Positions 26,869-35,565 of a stretch of DNA of 64,000 bases are shown one piece after another. Positions within the stretch are counted from its first letter, which is position 1. Each line of letters opens with the position of its first letter. The notes beneath the pieces are model-generated. The model was not told where the DNA came from, did not search any database, and worked only from the letters and a program-made list of their open reading frames with translations. The position numbers and the translations under genes are program-made. Origin of the DNA: Bacteroidota bacterium (GTDB lineage Bacteria > Bacteroidota > Bacteroidia > Bacteroidales > Cfx3-03); the NCBI GenBank assembly GCA_013390605.1, contig JACAUB010000001.1:1975787-2039786 (forward strand). Reading direction: 5' to 3'.

Positions 26869-28701
26869 TTATTTAAACCGAGCCATGAGTTCCTCTTGGC
26901 TAATAATTGTTAATACAGGTTTTCCTGATGGTGATTTATCTGGAATTGAGCAAGCAAAAAGCTCATCGATTAATGATTGCATCTCTTCAGATTTTAACTT
27001 CTTACCAGATTGAATGCACATATTTCGTGCCATTGCTCTAATTAAGACAGTTCGTCTGTCAGCATGAAACTCAAGCATATTTGATTTGTAGGATTCAAGG
27101 ATTCCTTCAATTAAATATCGTGGCTCTTCATTTGACAGATTGGCAGGAAGGCCTACAATTTCAAATTGATTATTCCCTATTTCAATTAAATCAAATCCTA
27201 ATAAAAAAAGTTCGGATTTTAGATCTTGAATAAGTTCTGCATCAGATGCTAATAAATCAACTGTAACGGGAAATAAGAGCTGTTGTGAAGCCCCACTATG
27301 GTTCTTAATAGTGTTTTGGAGTCGCTCATATAAAATACGTTCATGCGCCAGCTGTTGGTCTATTATAAGAAGGCCTGATTTTACAGGTGTAACAATATAT
27401 CGTAAATGTAGTTGAAAAATGTTTCGAATATCTAATTGTACCGATTCATGATCTGTTTCGTCTTTTTGCATCCCCTGTAAAATCAAATTTTCATCTAAAG
27501 GAATTTTTTGCTCATCAGATAATTCAGTTACAAAAGAATAGGGGAGTCCTCCGGATTGGCTTCTTTGATTATTAGAAAATTGAGATTCAGTTTGTTTAAA
27601 GGGATTATAGTTTGGATTTAAATTGATTGATGGAGCAGAAACAGGTCTATTATTTGGGAAATAGGGTATGTCAAAAGGGGCGTTATTTTCAAAATCAAGT
27701 GTGGGCGAGAGGGTGAATTTTCCAATACATTGTTTGATGGTTGATTTTAAAATAGTATAAATTATTTTACCATCCAGAAAATTTACTTCTGTTTTAGTAG
27801 GATGGATATTTATATCAATATTTGCAGGATCAACTTCAAAATTTAAAAAATAACCTGGAAAAGATCCATCCGCAATAATATCACGAAAAGATTCTTCAAT
27901 TGAATGGTTAAAATAAGCGTGTTTTATAAATCTTTTATTGACAAATAGATATTGCTCTCCTTTTGTTTTTCTTGAAAACTCAGGCTTTACAATAAATCCA
28001 TTTATATTTACAATATCAGTACTTTGTTCTATAGGCAAAAGACGTTCATTATATAATGAACCAAATAGATTTACAATTCGCTGTTTTAAACCTGAAGATG
28101 GTATTTGATAAACCATTTTACCATTATTAAAAAGAGAAAAGCCAACATTTGGATAAATAAGTGCAATCCGATTAAATTCATCGATGATTCTGGAGAACTC
28201 AACAGTATTCGATTTAAGGAAATTTCTTCGAGCTGGAATATTGAAAAACAGATTCTTGACACTAATACTTGTTCCAACTTCACATGCACAGGGTTCCTGT
28301 TTCTTAAATACTGCACCTTCTATTATGATATGAGTCCCTAATTCATCTGCCAGACGTTTTGTTTTTAATTCTACCTGGGCAATAGAAGCAATAGAAGCAA
28401 GAGCTTCACCCCTAAAACCTAAGGTATGAATTGAAAAAAGATCAGTAGCTTCGCGTATTTTTGATGTAGCATGACGTTCAAAACTCATTCTTGCATCTGG
28501 AACAGACATACCACAACCATTATCTATAACTTGTATTAAAGTTCGTCCAGCATCTTTTATTATAAGTTGAATATCTGTAGCCCCAGAGTCAATCGCATTT
28601 TCAAGAAGTTCTTTTACAGCAGAAGCAGGCCGTTGAACAACTTCACCGGCTGCAATTTGATTTGCAACTGAATCAGGTAATAAATGAATAATATCAGACA
28701 T
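26869..28701 (-). CDS. mutL: DNA mismatch repair protein MutL
   Basis: The 610-residue protein has the GHKL ATPase motifs 'AAGEVVQRPASAVKELLENAIDSGA', 'QVIDNGCGM' and 'ATSKI..DLFSIHTLGFRGEALASIA', a Pro-rich linker (about 345-390) and a C-terminal dimerisation domain. The endonuclease motif region reads 'IIDQQLAHERILYERL': both Glu residues of D-Q-H-A-x2-E-x4-E remain but His is Gln, and the usual CPHGRP site reads 'SPSGKP'. Nicking activity is therefore uncertain. MutL links MutS mismatch recognition to strand removal. It begins a five-gene minus-strand unit and is divergent from the GroES-like gene. Confidence 0.97.
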   Translation of the reverse strand: MSDIIHLLPDSVANQIAAGEVVQRPASAVKELLENAIDSGATDIQLIIKDAGRTLIQVIDNGCGMSVPDARMSFERHATSKIREATDLFSIHTLGFRGEALASIASIAQVELKTKRLADELGTHIIIEGAVFKKQEPCACEVGTSISVKNLFFNIPARRNFLKSNTVEFSRIIDEFNRIALIYPNVGFSLFNNGKMVYQIPSSGLKQRIVNLFGSLYNERLLPIEQSTDIVNINGFIVKPEFSRKTKGEQYLFVNKRFIKHAYFNHSIEESFRDIIADGSFPGYFLNFEVDPANIDINIHPTKTEVNFLDGKIIYTILKSTIKQCIGKFTLSPTLDFENNAPFDIPYFPNNRPVSAPSINLNPNYNPFKQTESQFSNNQRSQSGGLPYSFVTELSDEQKIPLDENLILQGMQKDETDHESVQLDIRNIFQLHLRYIVTPVKSGLLIIDQQLAHERILYERLQNTIKNHSGASQQLLFPVTVDLLASDAELIQDLKSELFLLGFDLIEIGNNQFEIVGLPANLSNEEPRYLIEGILESYKSNMLEFHADRRTVLIRAMARNMCIQSGKKLKSEEMQSLIDELFACSIPDKSPSGKPVLTIISQEELMARFK

Positions 28702-28876
28702 GAATTTGTTTATCGCTATTTATTAAAAAACTTACAAAGTATTATTTTGATCGCACATTAAAAAAAATGAAATGCTCGATGTTATAATTAATAACAAACA
28801 AGACCTTTAAATGTAAAATACAAAAATACCGAAATAATCCTTACTTACTTTGCTTACAACAAAACAAACTAATAGC

Positions 28877-28884
28877 TATTTTTG
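28877..28884 (+). promoter_or_regulatory. Candidate -7 element of the GroES-like gene
   Basis: TATTTTTG matches TAnnTTTG and lies 18 bases before the ATG at 28903. A TTTG at 28849-28852 is 24 bases away, a little longer than the normal 19-21 base spacer. Confidence 0.4.
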
Positions 28885-28902
28885 CATTTCAATTAGAAAA
28901 AA

Positions 28903-29280
28903 ATGTCGTTAGAACCAAATCAACCTTTAGGAAATTTATTTGTCATTGGTGATAGAGTATTGATAAAGCCAAAGAATTTGCCTGATAAAACTAAAACAGG
29001 ATTATTATTACCCCCAGGATACAAGGAAAAAGAGGTAGTTCAAACTGGTTATGTAGTAAAAACAGGTCCGGGATATCCAATCCCAATGGTTTCAGAAGAA
29101 GGTAGTGAACCTTGGAAACAAGAAGGGGATAAAGTGCGGTATATTCCGTTACAAGCACAAGAGGGCGATCTGGCTATATTTATGCAAAAGGATGCAATAG
29201 AGATCTTTTATAATGATGAAAAATACTTTATTGTTCCTCAAAACTCTATTTTGTTGTTGGAAAGAGATCCTTTTTTATAG
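28903..29280 (+). CDS. GroES/Cpn10-like protein outside a groESL operon
   Basis: The 125-residue protein resembles a co-chaperonin: 'LFVIGDRVLIKPKNLPDKTKTGLLLPPGYKEKEVVQTGYVVKTGPG' parallels the start of GroES (D-R-V-L-x-K..TxxG..LP..), and 'KYFIVPQNSILLLERD' parallels its end. It is about 30 residues longer than GroES because of a middle insert ('YPIPMVSEEGSEPWKQEGDKVRYIPLQAQ'), and no groEL follows. It may be a specialised Bacteroidota paralogue that does not serve GroEL. It is the only plus-strand gene in the first 46 kb, and its end overlaps the end of miaA by 35 bases on the other strand. Confidence 0.8.
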   Translation: MSLEPNQPLGNLFVIGDRVLIKPKNLPDKTKTGLLLPPGYKEKEVVQTGYVVKTGPGYPIPMVSEEGSEPWKQEGDKVRYIPLQAQEGDLAIFMQKDAIEIFYNDEKYFIVPQNSILLLERDPFL

Positions 29281-30190
29281 AAAAGTCTATTGAATTTATC
29301 TTTAGAGATAAATTGTCTGGATGATACCATATTATCCCGGTATCTCTTTTAAACCAAGTCATTTGTCGTTTGGCATATCTATGTGTATTTGTTTTTATAT
29401 CTCTGATAGATTGATCAATAGAGCATGTTCCGTCGATATAGTTAAATAATTCTTTATAGCCTACCGTATTTAATGCATTGTAATTTCTAAAAGGTAATAA
29501 AGAATAAACCTCTTCTAATAGACCAAGTTCTATCATACTATCTACTCGCAAGTCTATTCTATTTATCAATTCTTGACGATCGAGAGCAACACCAATCTTG
29601 ACAATATTAAAAGATCTTTCTTTTTTTGAATTCAGCCTCAATTGTGAATATGGTTTTCCTGTTTGAGTTGATACCTCTAACGCTCTTTTTAATCTAGCGG
29701 GGTTTTTAAGATCAACAATTTTATAATATTCAGGATCAAGTTCGTATAATTTCTTTTGAAGAATTTCAATCCCCTCATTATTGTATAAGTCATTAAAATA
29801 TTGCCTAACCTCCATATCTGTATTTGGCATATCATCTATACCAGTACAAATAGCATCAATATATAACCCACTTCCACCAACCACTACAACAAATGGATTT
29901 TGCTCGAATAACTGTGGTAAAAGAGAGATTACATCAGTTTCAAAAGATGCTATATTATATTCGTCAGTAACAGATTTATGACCAATGAAATAATGTTTTA
30001 CTAATGCTAATTCACTAGAAGTAGGTGCTGCAGTTCCAATTTTCATTTCGCGATAAAACTGTCGGCTATCAGCTGAAATAATAGGACATTCTAGTTTTTG
30101 AGCGAGCAAAATACCCACAGCTGTTTTTCCAACTGCTGTGGGTCCTTCTATTACTATTAGATTATTTTTCTTTAAGAAATTATTGTTCAA
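29246..30190 (-). CDS. miaA: tRNA dimethylallyltransferase
   Basis: The enzyme moves a dimethylallyl group to N6 of A37 in tRNAs that read UNN codons. Motifs are 'LIVIEGPTAVGKTAVGILLAQ' (P-loop), 'IISADSRQFYREMKIGTAAP', 'VVVGGSGLYIDAI', 'NPARLKRALEV' and 'RYAKRQMTWFKRD'. A TTG codon at 30190 gives 314 residues, the usual MiaA length, and starts 10 residues before the P-loop strand. The only upstream ATG (30256) would overlap the preceding gene by 47 bases and add a hydrophobic stretch foreign to MiaA. TTG is thus the likely start but is not proven. Confidence 0.93.
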   Translation of the reverse strand: MNNNFLKKNNLIVIEGPTAVGKTAVGILLAQKLECPIISADSRQFYREMKIGTAAPTSSELALVKHYFIGHKSVTDEYNIASFETDVISLLPQLFEQNPFVVVVGGSGLYIDAICTGIDDMPNTDMEVRQYFNDLYNNEGIEILQKKLYELDPEYYKIVDLKNPARLKRALEVSTQTGKPYSQLRLNSKKERSFNIVKIGVALDRQELINRIDLRVDSMIELGLLEEVYSLLPFRNYNALNTVGYKELFNYIDGTCSIDQSIRDIKTNTHRYAKRQMTWFKRDTGIIWYHPDNLSLKINSIDFSIKKDLFPTTK

Positions 30191-30209
30191 TACAAATAGA
30201 ATTAAAAGG

Positions 30210-30806
30210 TTACCATTTTGTATCGTTATTAAAACCAAGAGAAGCAAGATCATCATCTATTAATTCATCTGGTTCATCATCATCCAACGTATCTGCTAAT
30301 AATTCATCATCTTCTATAGTTGGAACAGAATGATCAGAAAAACGATTTGGTTGGATTAACTCGCCTGCTTGTTTAACACATATTGGATAAGTTATATTTT
30401 CATTGGCTTCAGCAATTTTAAAGAGCTCAAGATAAAATACCGTTGGATTAAGAAAATCATACTCCAACAACATTCGTTGTGCGGGATCCTCAATAAAATC
30501 TTTTATTTTGGCTTTTTCCATAATAAAAGTAGGAAGCTTTTTTTGAGGTTTACGGTATTCATCATCGTCATCGTCAATTTGTGAGTCAACTTCGGTCTCA
30601 TCTTGCATATCCATTAGCGTTATCTCCTTCTTTTTACGCCATTTAGAATCGCAAATAAAAAAAGAGGCTAATTCATTACTTTGTAATTTGACGGTCTGGC
30701 GAATAATTTCATAAAGATTCAAAAATGTCTGATTCGATTTGATTTCATAATCTCTTAAAAAATCATCCTGATCATCAAGAAGCATCCTTAATTTGTAAAT
30801 GTGCAT
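30210..30806 (-). CDS. pRiA4b ORF-3-like (IS1096 TnpR-like) protein with acidic tail
   Basis: The 198-residue protein begins 'MHIYKLRMLLDDQDDFLRDYEIKSNQTFLNLYEIIRQTV', the start of the pRiA4b ORF-3 family (named from plasmid and IS1096 passenger genes), and 'FFICDSKWRKKKEITLMDM' is typical of Bacteroidota members. Two acidic parts are seen: 'DSQIDDDDDEY' in the middle and 'EDDELLADTLDDDEPDELID' near the end. No mobile element surrounds it, and it lies 19 bases before miaA as part of a small chromosomal unit. The biochemical role is unknown; the family name does not show recombinase activity. Confidence 0.8.
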   Translation of the reverse strand: MHIYKLRMLLDDQDDFLRDYEIKSNQTFLNLYEIIRQTVKLQSNELASFFICDSKWRKKKEITLMDMQDETEVDSQIDDDDDEYRKPQKKLPTFIMEKAKIKDFIEDPAQRMLLEYDFLNPTVFYLELFKIAEANENITYPICVKQAGELIQPNRFSDHSVPTIEDDELLADTLDDDEPDELIDDDLASLGFNNDTKW

Positions 30807-30881
30807 TTTTCTTTCAGTTTTTTAATCCGTATTTGAACAATTAAATTAGTGTTTTTTTATAAAGAAATAAATAATTTTTCA

Positions 30882-32291
30882 TTATTTTATTGGATTGATT
30901 CCCAGTTTTTTAGCTTCATTAATCATTAAAGAATATGCCTCGTTGTAGTCATTTTGAATAATTCCATTAAGAATAGCTTCTCTAATGGCTGTTTTGATAA
31001 TTCCAACTGAACGTGAAGGAGTGAGTCCTAAAACCTTCATGATTTCTTCTCCACTGATAGGCGGTTGCCAATTTCTAATTCGATCTTTTTCTTCAATCTC
31101 TTTTAACTTTGCTCGAACCAATTCAAAATTTGATAAATATTTTTTGACTTTTACTCTGTTTTTTGATGTTATATCTGCTTCACATAGCATCATTAAGTTC
31201 TCTGTATCAACATCTGCATCAAATAATAATCGTCGTATTGCAGAGTCTGTTATACCTTCTTCACTTAAAACAATAGGACGCAAGTGGAGAAGGACGAGCT
31301 TCTGCACTAATTTCATTTTCTCATTTAGTGGTAGTCTAAAATGTTGGAAAATTTTTGGAACCATCTTTGCTCCAACAATTTCATGTCCATGAAATGTCCA
31401 GCCTTGTTTATCTTCCCATCGTTTTGTAGCAGGTTTTCCAATATCATGTAAAATGGCTGCCCAACGAATCCACAGATCGTCAGTTACTCGTGATATATTA
31501 TCCAAAACCTCAAGCGTATGGAAAAAATTATCTTTATGTCCCTTACCATCTCTTGTTTCAGCACCCTTAAGTGCAATAAAATCAGGAAATATAATAGGGA
31601 ACAGACCCGATTTGTCAAGTAGTTTGAATCCGATAGAGGGTTTGGAAGAAAGAATTATTTTATTTAGCTCTTCAGCTATTCTTTCCTTAGAAATAATAGA
31701 GATTCTATGTGCATTTCTAATAATAGCCTCAAATGTTTCATCTTCAATTACAAATCCAAGTTGCGAAGCAAATCGAATAGCTCTCATCATTCTTAACGGA
31801 TCGTCTGAAAATGTAATATCAGGATCTAACGGTGTTTTTATGATTTGTGCTTCTAAATGTTTTATGCCTCCAAAAGGATCAATCAAAAGACCAAAGTCAT
31901 TTTTGTTGAGGCTAATAGCCATAGCATTAATGGTAAAGTCACGACGATTTTGATCGTCTTTCATATTACCAGACTCTACTAATGGTTTTCTAGAATCACG
32001 ACGATAACTCTCTTTTCTGGCTCCAACAAATTCAACTTGTAAATCTCCATAATGCAACATGGCTGTTCCAAAATTGTGAAAAACGCTGACATGGGTATTC
32101 TTTCCAATTTTGTTTCCAACTTTCTCGGCTAAAGATATACCACTACCAATTGTAACAACATCAATATCCATTGATTTTCGTCGAAGGAAAATATCACGAA
32201 CAAAGCCACCTATCACATAAGCCTGTAAGTTTAATTCGCTTGCAGCTTCTGAGATAATCGCAAATATCGGATGTGACAGGTAATCTTTCAA
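30882..32291 (-). CDS. cca: CCA-adding tRNA nucleotidyltransferase with HD domain
   Basis: The 469-residue enzyme adds or repairs the 3' CCA of tRNA. Motifs are 'AYVIGGFVRDIFLRRKSMDIDVVTIG' (nucleotidyltransferase G-G-x-V-R-D and D-x-D), 'RRDFTINAMA', 'DPLRMMRAIRFASQLGF' and 'RISIISKERIAEEL'. A C-terminal HD phosphohydrolase domain follows ('WIRWAAILHDIGKPATKRW', 'FHGHEIVGAKM'), giving the long class II form. A good candidate promoter lies just upstream at 32312-32341. Confidence 0.96.
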   Translation of the reverse strand: MKDYLSHPIFAIISEAASELNLQAYVIGGFVRDIFLRRKSMDIDVVTIGSGISLAEKVGNKIGKNTHVSVFHNFGTAMLHYGDLQVEFVGARKESYRRDSRKPLVESGNMKDDQNRRDFTINAMAISLNKNDFGLLIDPFGGIKHLEAQIIKTPLDPDITFSDDPLRMMRAIRFASQLGFVIEDETFEAIIRNAHRISIISKERIAEELNKIILSSKPSIGFKLLDKSGLFPIIFPDFIALKGAETRDGKGHKDNFFHTLEVLDNISRVTDDLWIRWAAILHDIGKPATKRWEDKQGWTFHGHEIVGAKMVPKIFQHFRLPLNEKMKLVQKLVLLHLRPIVLSEEGITDSAIRRLLFDADVDTENLMMLCEADITSKNRVKVKKYLSNFELVRAKLKEIEEKDRIRNWQPPISGEEIMKVLGLTPSRSVGIIKTAIREAILNGIIQNDYNEAYSLMINEAKKLGINPIK

Positions 32292-32311
32292 TTAGTTAAA
32301 TTTTTCAGGTG

Positions 32312-32341
32312 CAAAATTACAAAAAATAGATCGAAGCCAAA
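32312..32341 (-). promoter_or_regulatory. Candidate cca promoter
   Basis: On the minus strand TTTG (32338-32341), an 18-base spacer and TAATTTTG (32312-32319) approximate the Bacteroidota consensus. The -7 element is 20 bases before the cca ATG. The spacer is one base shorter than usual. Confidence 0.5.
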
Positions 32342-32379
32342 AATGTATAGGGATCATCAAAACTTATTTATAAACCAAA

Positions 32380-32407
32380 GAAGAGGCGATTATTAGATCG
32401 CCTCTTC
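32380..32407. terminator. Hairpin after the M23 peptidase gene
   Basis: A perfect 11-bp GC-containing stem (GAAGAGGCGAT at 32380-32390, ATCGCCTCTTC at 32397-32407) has a 6-base loop. It lies ~45 bases after the minus-strand stop at 32451. The following T-run is weak (CTTTGGTTT), so termination may be incomplete. Confidence 0.6.
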
Positions 32408-32450
32408 AGTAACATTTTGAATATTAACGCAAAACCTTTATCAACATATT

Positions 32451-33491
32451 TTAATTTACTCTTATTTTATGCCCCATCTGAAGTAATTTATTTTTCTTTA
32501 GCCCATTTAATTTGCAGATAGCCGTAGCTGTAGTATTAAATTTGCTAGCAATTTCAGATAAAGTATCACCTTTTTTAATTGTATAGAATTTTTTCTTTCC
32601 TTTCTTTACAGGATGATCATCTGTTGATTGTATGTCAGTATTTAATGATTCATCTCTATTTTTAAGTCTTGAATGCTTCTTTTTATCTTTCTTACTTGGT
32701 CTATCGTTTCTTACAATCAACTCATTTGACTGAGGAATATCTCCACGTTTAACCGAATGAGATTTACTAAATGTACCACGTGAAATGAATAGTGTATCAC
32801 AAACCAGAGAGAATCGTTCCATATCAATTACATTTAATGGATTAAACGGTTCACCCTGAAAACGTGTTTCGAAATGAAGATGATCTGTGGTTGCACGACC
32901 TGTCCGTCCTCCTAACCCTATTAAATCACCAGCATGTACAAGTTCGTTTACATGAACTGAAATCTTTGATAAATGGCCATAAAGCGTCTCTATTCCATTA
33001 AAATGTCGTACAACAACGGCATTGCCATATCCTGAATACTTCTTTGCCATTCTGACCACACCATCAAATGCACACAAAACCTCATCACCATGATTTAGCT
33101 TAATGTCTACACCTGCATGAATTCGACGACCACGAAAACCAAATGGAGACAATAATTTTCCTTTATATGGGAATACAAAAGGATTTCCGTTGGGATTATT
33201 TAAAACAATTATAGTAGTATCATTCTTACGAGAAACATCAGTTCGTCCTGATCTAACATTTAATGTGTCCCAATGATCGTTTTTAATCAGTTCTTCCGGC
33301 ATAAAAATAAAATCACCAGGAAAAAACTTTCCTTTTGAAGAATCATTTTTATGATGTGGCTCAAATTTAACTCTTTTAAAAAAATCAGAAGTATCTACTA
33401 CTACAGATTGACTATAAGAAATAGTACTTAATCCTGTTAGTAACAGTAATAGTATTAAAGTTTTTCCAGAAAATGCTTCATTTATCTTCAT
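32451..33491 (-). CDS. Secreted M23 metallopeptidase with C-terminal LysM
   Basis: The 346-residue protein has a signal peptide (about 1-27), an M23/LytM peptidase domain ('GRRIHAGVDIKLNHGDEV', 'VRHFNGIETLYGHLSKISV', 'DHLHFETRFQGEPFNPLN', with the zinc-type H-x3-D and H-x-H), a basic linker ('RPSKKDKKKHSRLKNRDE') and a C-terminal LysM ('FYTIKKGDTLSEIASKFNTTATAICKLNG'). It should cut peptidoglycan cross-bridges in the periplasm or regulate an amidase. A candidate -7 element TATATTTG lies at 33556-33563, upstream of the ATG. Confidence 0.93.
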   Translation of the reverse strand: MKINEAFSGKTLILLLLLTGLSTISYSQSVVVDTSDFFKRVKFEPHHKNDSSKGKFFPGDFIFMPEELIKNDHWDTLNVRSGRTDVSRKNDTTIIVLNNPNGNPFVFPYKGKLLSPFGFRGRRIHAGVDIKLNHGDEVLCAFDGVVRMAKKYSGYGNAVVVRHFNGIETLYGHLSKISVHVNELVHAGDLIGLGGRTGRATTDHLHFETRFQGEPFNPLNVIDMERFSLVCDTLFISRGTFSKSHSVKRGDIPQSNELIVRNDRPSKKDKKKHSRLKNRDESLNTDIQSTDDHPVKKGKKKFYTIKKGDTLSEIASKFNTTATAICKLNGLKKNKLLQMGHKIRVN

Positions 33492-33775
33492 TATTTCAAT
33501 CTTCCTGCCTTTATGCCGGGTGCTTACTCTTAAAAAATTGTTTGTTGTTGGTTAACAAATATAGTTTAAACCCACCATGTAGATAAGAAACAGAAAGACT
33601 TATTAAGATTTTTTAACAATTTGAGGATTGGTTCTACAAAGAAGCAAAAACAATTAGTAAATTACCAACTATGACATTTTAACGAATTTCATTTATCTAT
33701 GAAATTCGATTCATGGTATTAAAAAATTAATCAGAATGAGTATACGAAATATAAGGATGTTATGATTTTATCAGG

Positions 33776-33973
33776 TCAATCTTGTATCTGTTCAATAATC
33801 TTGTTCATTTCAATTTCAGTAGCTTTTAATTTCGATGTACAATAATTAATCAAAAAAGAGGCTCGCTCAATTTTTTGGGTTAAGAGATCTACAGAAACGG
33901 TTTCATCATTAATATCAGAGGTTATCATTTTTAATTCGTTAAATGCCTCTTCATATGTTAGTTGTTTCTTCAT
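33776..33973 (-). CDS. xseB: Exodeoxyribonuclease VII small subunit
   Basis: The 65-residue protein shows the XseB pattern 'TYEEAFNELKMITSDINDETVSVDLLTQKIERASFLINYCTSKL'. It is a short helical hairpin subunit that assembles in several copies on XseA. Its start overlaps the end of the xseA reading frame by 23 bases, so translation is normally coupled. Since xseA has an in-frame stop here, the fate of this subunit is uncertain. Confidence 0.9.
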   Translation of the reverse strand: MKKQLTYEEAFNELKMITSDINDETVSVDLLTQKIERASFLINYCTSKLKATEIEMNKIIEQIQD

Positions 33974-35333
33974 TTTTCAAAATTTTATTGTTAACAATAG
34001 TTTGAACTGTACCATCATAAAACTGAATGTTAAGTGTTTCTCCAATCTTAATTTCTGATAAGTTGGTAATAATCTTAGTATCTTTTTTTACAATAGCAAA
34101 CCCTCTCTTTAAAGTATTAACAGGATTTATTATTAGAAGCAGTTCATTGAAATGTTTTAATAATTCAACTTTTTTGTTGATAAAGTCAATACATTTTTCT
34201 TTTAATTTTTCTTTTTGAAATATTAAATCTTGTAATTTTTTTGCATTAAATATTACTGGCTTAGTAGTTAAATCACGACTAATTATTAATAAATCTCGTT
34301 GTTTATTCTGAAGATGTTGTTGTCCTTTATTTATTATTTGTTGTTTGGTCAATAGTAAGTTCTCTCTGTTAACAGATAAAATATAATTTAATTTTAAAAT
34401 CAATTCATGTTTTAAATCTTTTATGGATTACTCGAATATATGGTTATGTTCTATAATCATCTCGGCAACCTTAGTAGGCGTATTTGTAGATTTATTTGCC
34501 ATTAAGTCTGCGATTGATATATCCTTATGATGCCCTATCCCTGTGATGATAGGAATAGGAAAAAAAGCAATCGCACTGGCTATTTCATATTGATCAAATA
34601 ATAGCAAATCACTTTGTGAACCACCACCTCTGATAATTACAAGGATATCATATTGATCTTCCGATTGAATTACGTCTTTCATTCTATCGACCAATAGGGT
34701 TGTGTTATTTTCACCTTGCACTGTTGTAAAATAAGGATAGAGATAAAATTGATATCCAAAATTATTGATCATTAGTGAATTAACGAAATCAGTATACCCG
34801 GCAGCATTTTCAGATGATAGAATGGCAATCTTTTGTATAACCCGGGGCAATTTTAATCGTTTATTTGGAGTAATATATTCACCATTAATAAGTTGAATTG
34901 AATCAGGGTATTCTTTCAATAAACGCAAAAGCGTATGTTGACGTTGACGTTCAAGGTTTCCAAGCGTGAAGCTGGGATCTATATCTTTTACTAATAGTTT
35001 TAATCCATACACTACATGATAGTCAACGCTTACCTGGATTAACACTTGAATATTTCCTGAAATTTTTTGCCCTGTAACCTGCTCAAAACTTTGAATACGT
35101 TGAGATCCCGATCCAAATGCAGAAGCTGAAATCTTTGCAACAATCAATTGGTTTCCTTCTTCTTTTTCTACTAAATCGAAAAAGTAGTAATTCTTTGCTG
35201 AATAATAGTTTACATTACTAAGCTCGGCAACAATCCAGAACGTATTATTCTTAAATGCATCCGAAAGTTTATTCCGAATTAGCATATTTAACTCGGAAAG
35301 TCGCATAAAAGATATGGCAAAAGGAGAATTCAA
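33951..35333 (-). pseudogene. xseA: Exodeoxyribonuclease VII large subunit interrupted by in-frame TAA
   Basis: Two open parts lie in one frame: 34428-35333 (301 residues, 'MRLSELNMLIRNKLSDAFKNNTFWIVAELSN' OB-fold start, 'IRGGGSQSDLLLFDQYEIASAIAFFPIPIITGIGHHKD' catalytic region) and 33951-34403 (coiled-coil and C-terminal 'INPVNTLKRGFAIVKKDTKIITN'). A single TAA at 34428-34430 divides them. Reading through gives '...EHNHIFE-stop-SIKDLKHELILKLNYIL...', a smooth XseA sequence of ~459 residues. This is a point nonsense change rather than a frameshift; CAA or GAA to TAA would explain it. It may be a true null allele or a sequencing error. Confidence 0.85.
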
Positions 35334-35565
35334 GTCCTGTTTTTTTTACGAAGTTAACAGAAAACAAATAAAAAGCATTACTGTTTAAAAATACCAGATA
35401 AGATTTTATAATAACAGTTATTTTTATACTAAAAGAGAAGCATTATTTATCACATAATTATACTTTGTCTACAATAAAATAGATTTAAAAACAGTATAAG
35501 AAAATCTACTTATTCTTTATAAATTAAGTACAATACAAAAATTAATATTAATATTGCAAACAAAT

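Noticed and set aside
29781..29981. Plus-strand open frame inside miaA
   Set aside because: Antisense shadow without features.
30210..30806. Insertion sequence suggested by the IS1096-type family name
   Set aside because: No transposase, terminal inverted repeats or target duplication nearby; the family is widespread on chromosomes.
30985..31392. Plus-strand open frame of 135 codons
   Set aside because: Also antisense to cca; no family resemblance.
31453..31953. Plus-strand open frame of 166 codons
   Set aside because: It lies fully antisense within cca, is Ser/Ile-rich and has no recognisable domain; a shadow of the real gene.
33951..34403. C-terminal xseA fragment as an independent gene
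   Set aside because: It has no ATG start (only TTG), is in the same frame as the N-terminal part and completes XseA; it is better read as one interrupted gene.
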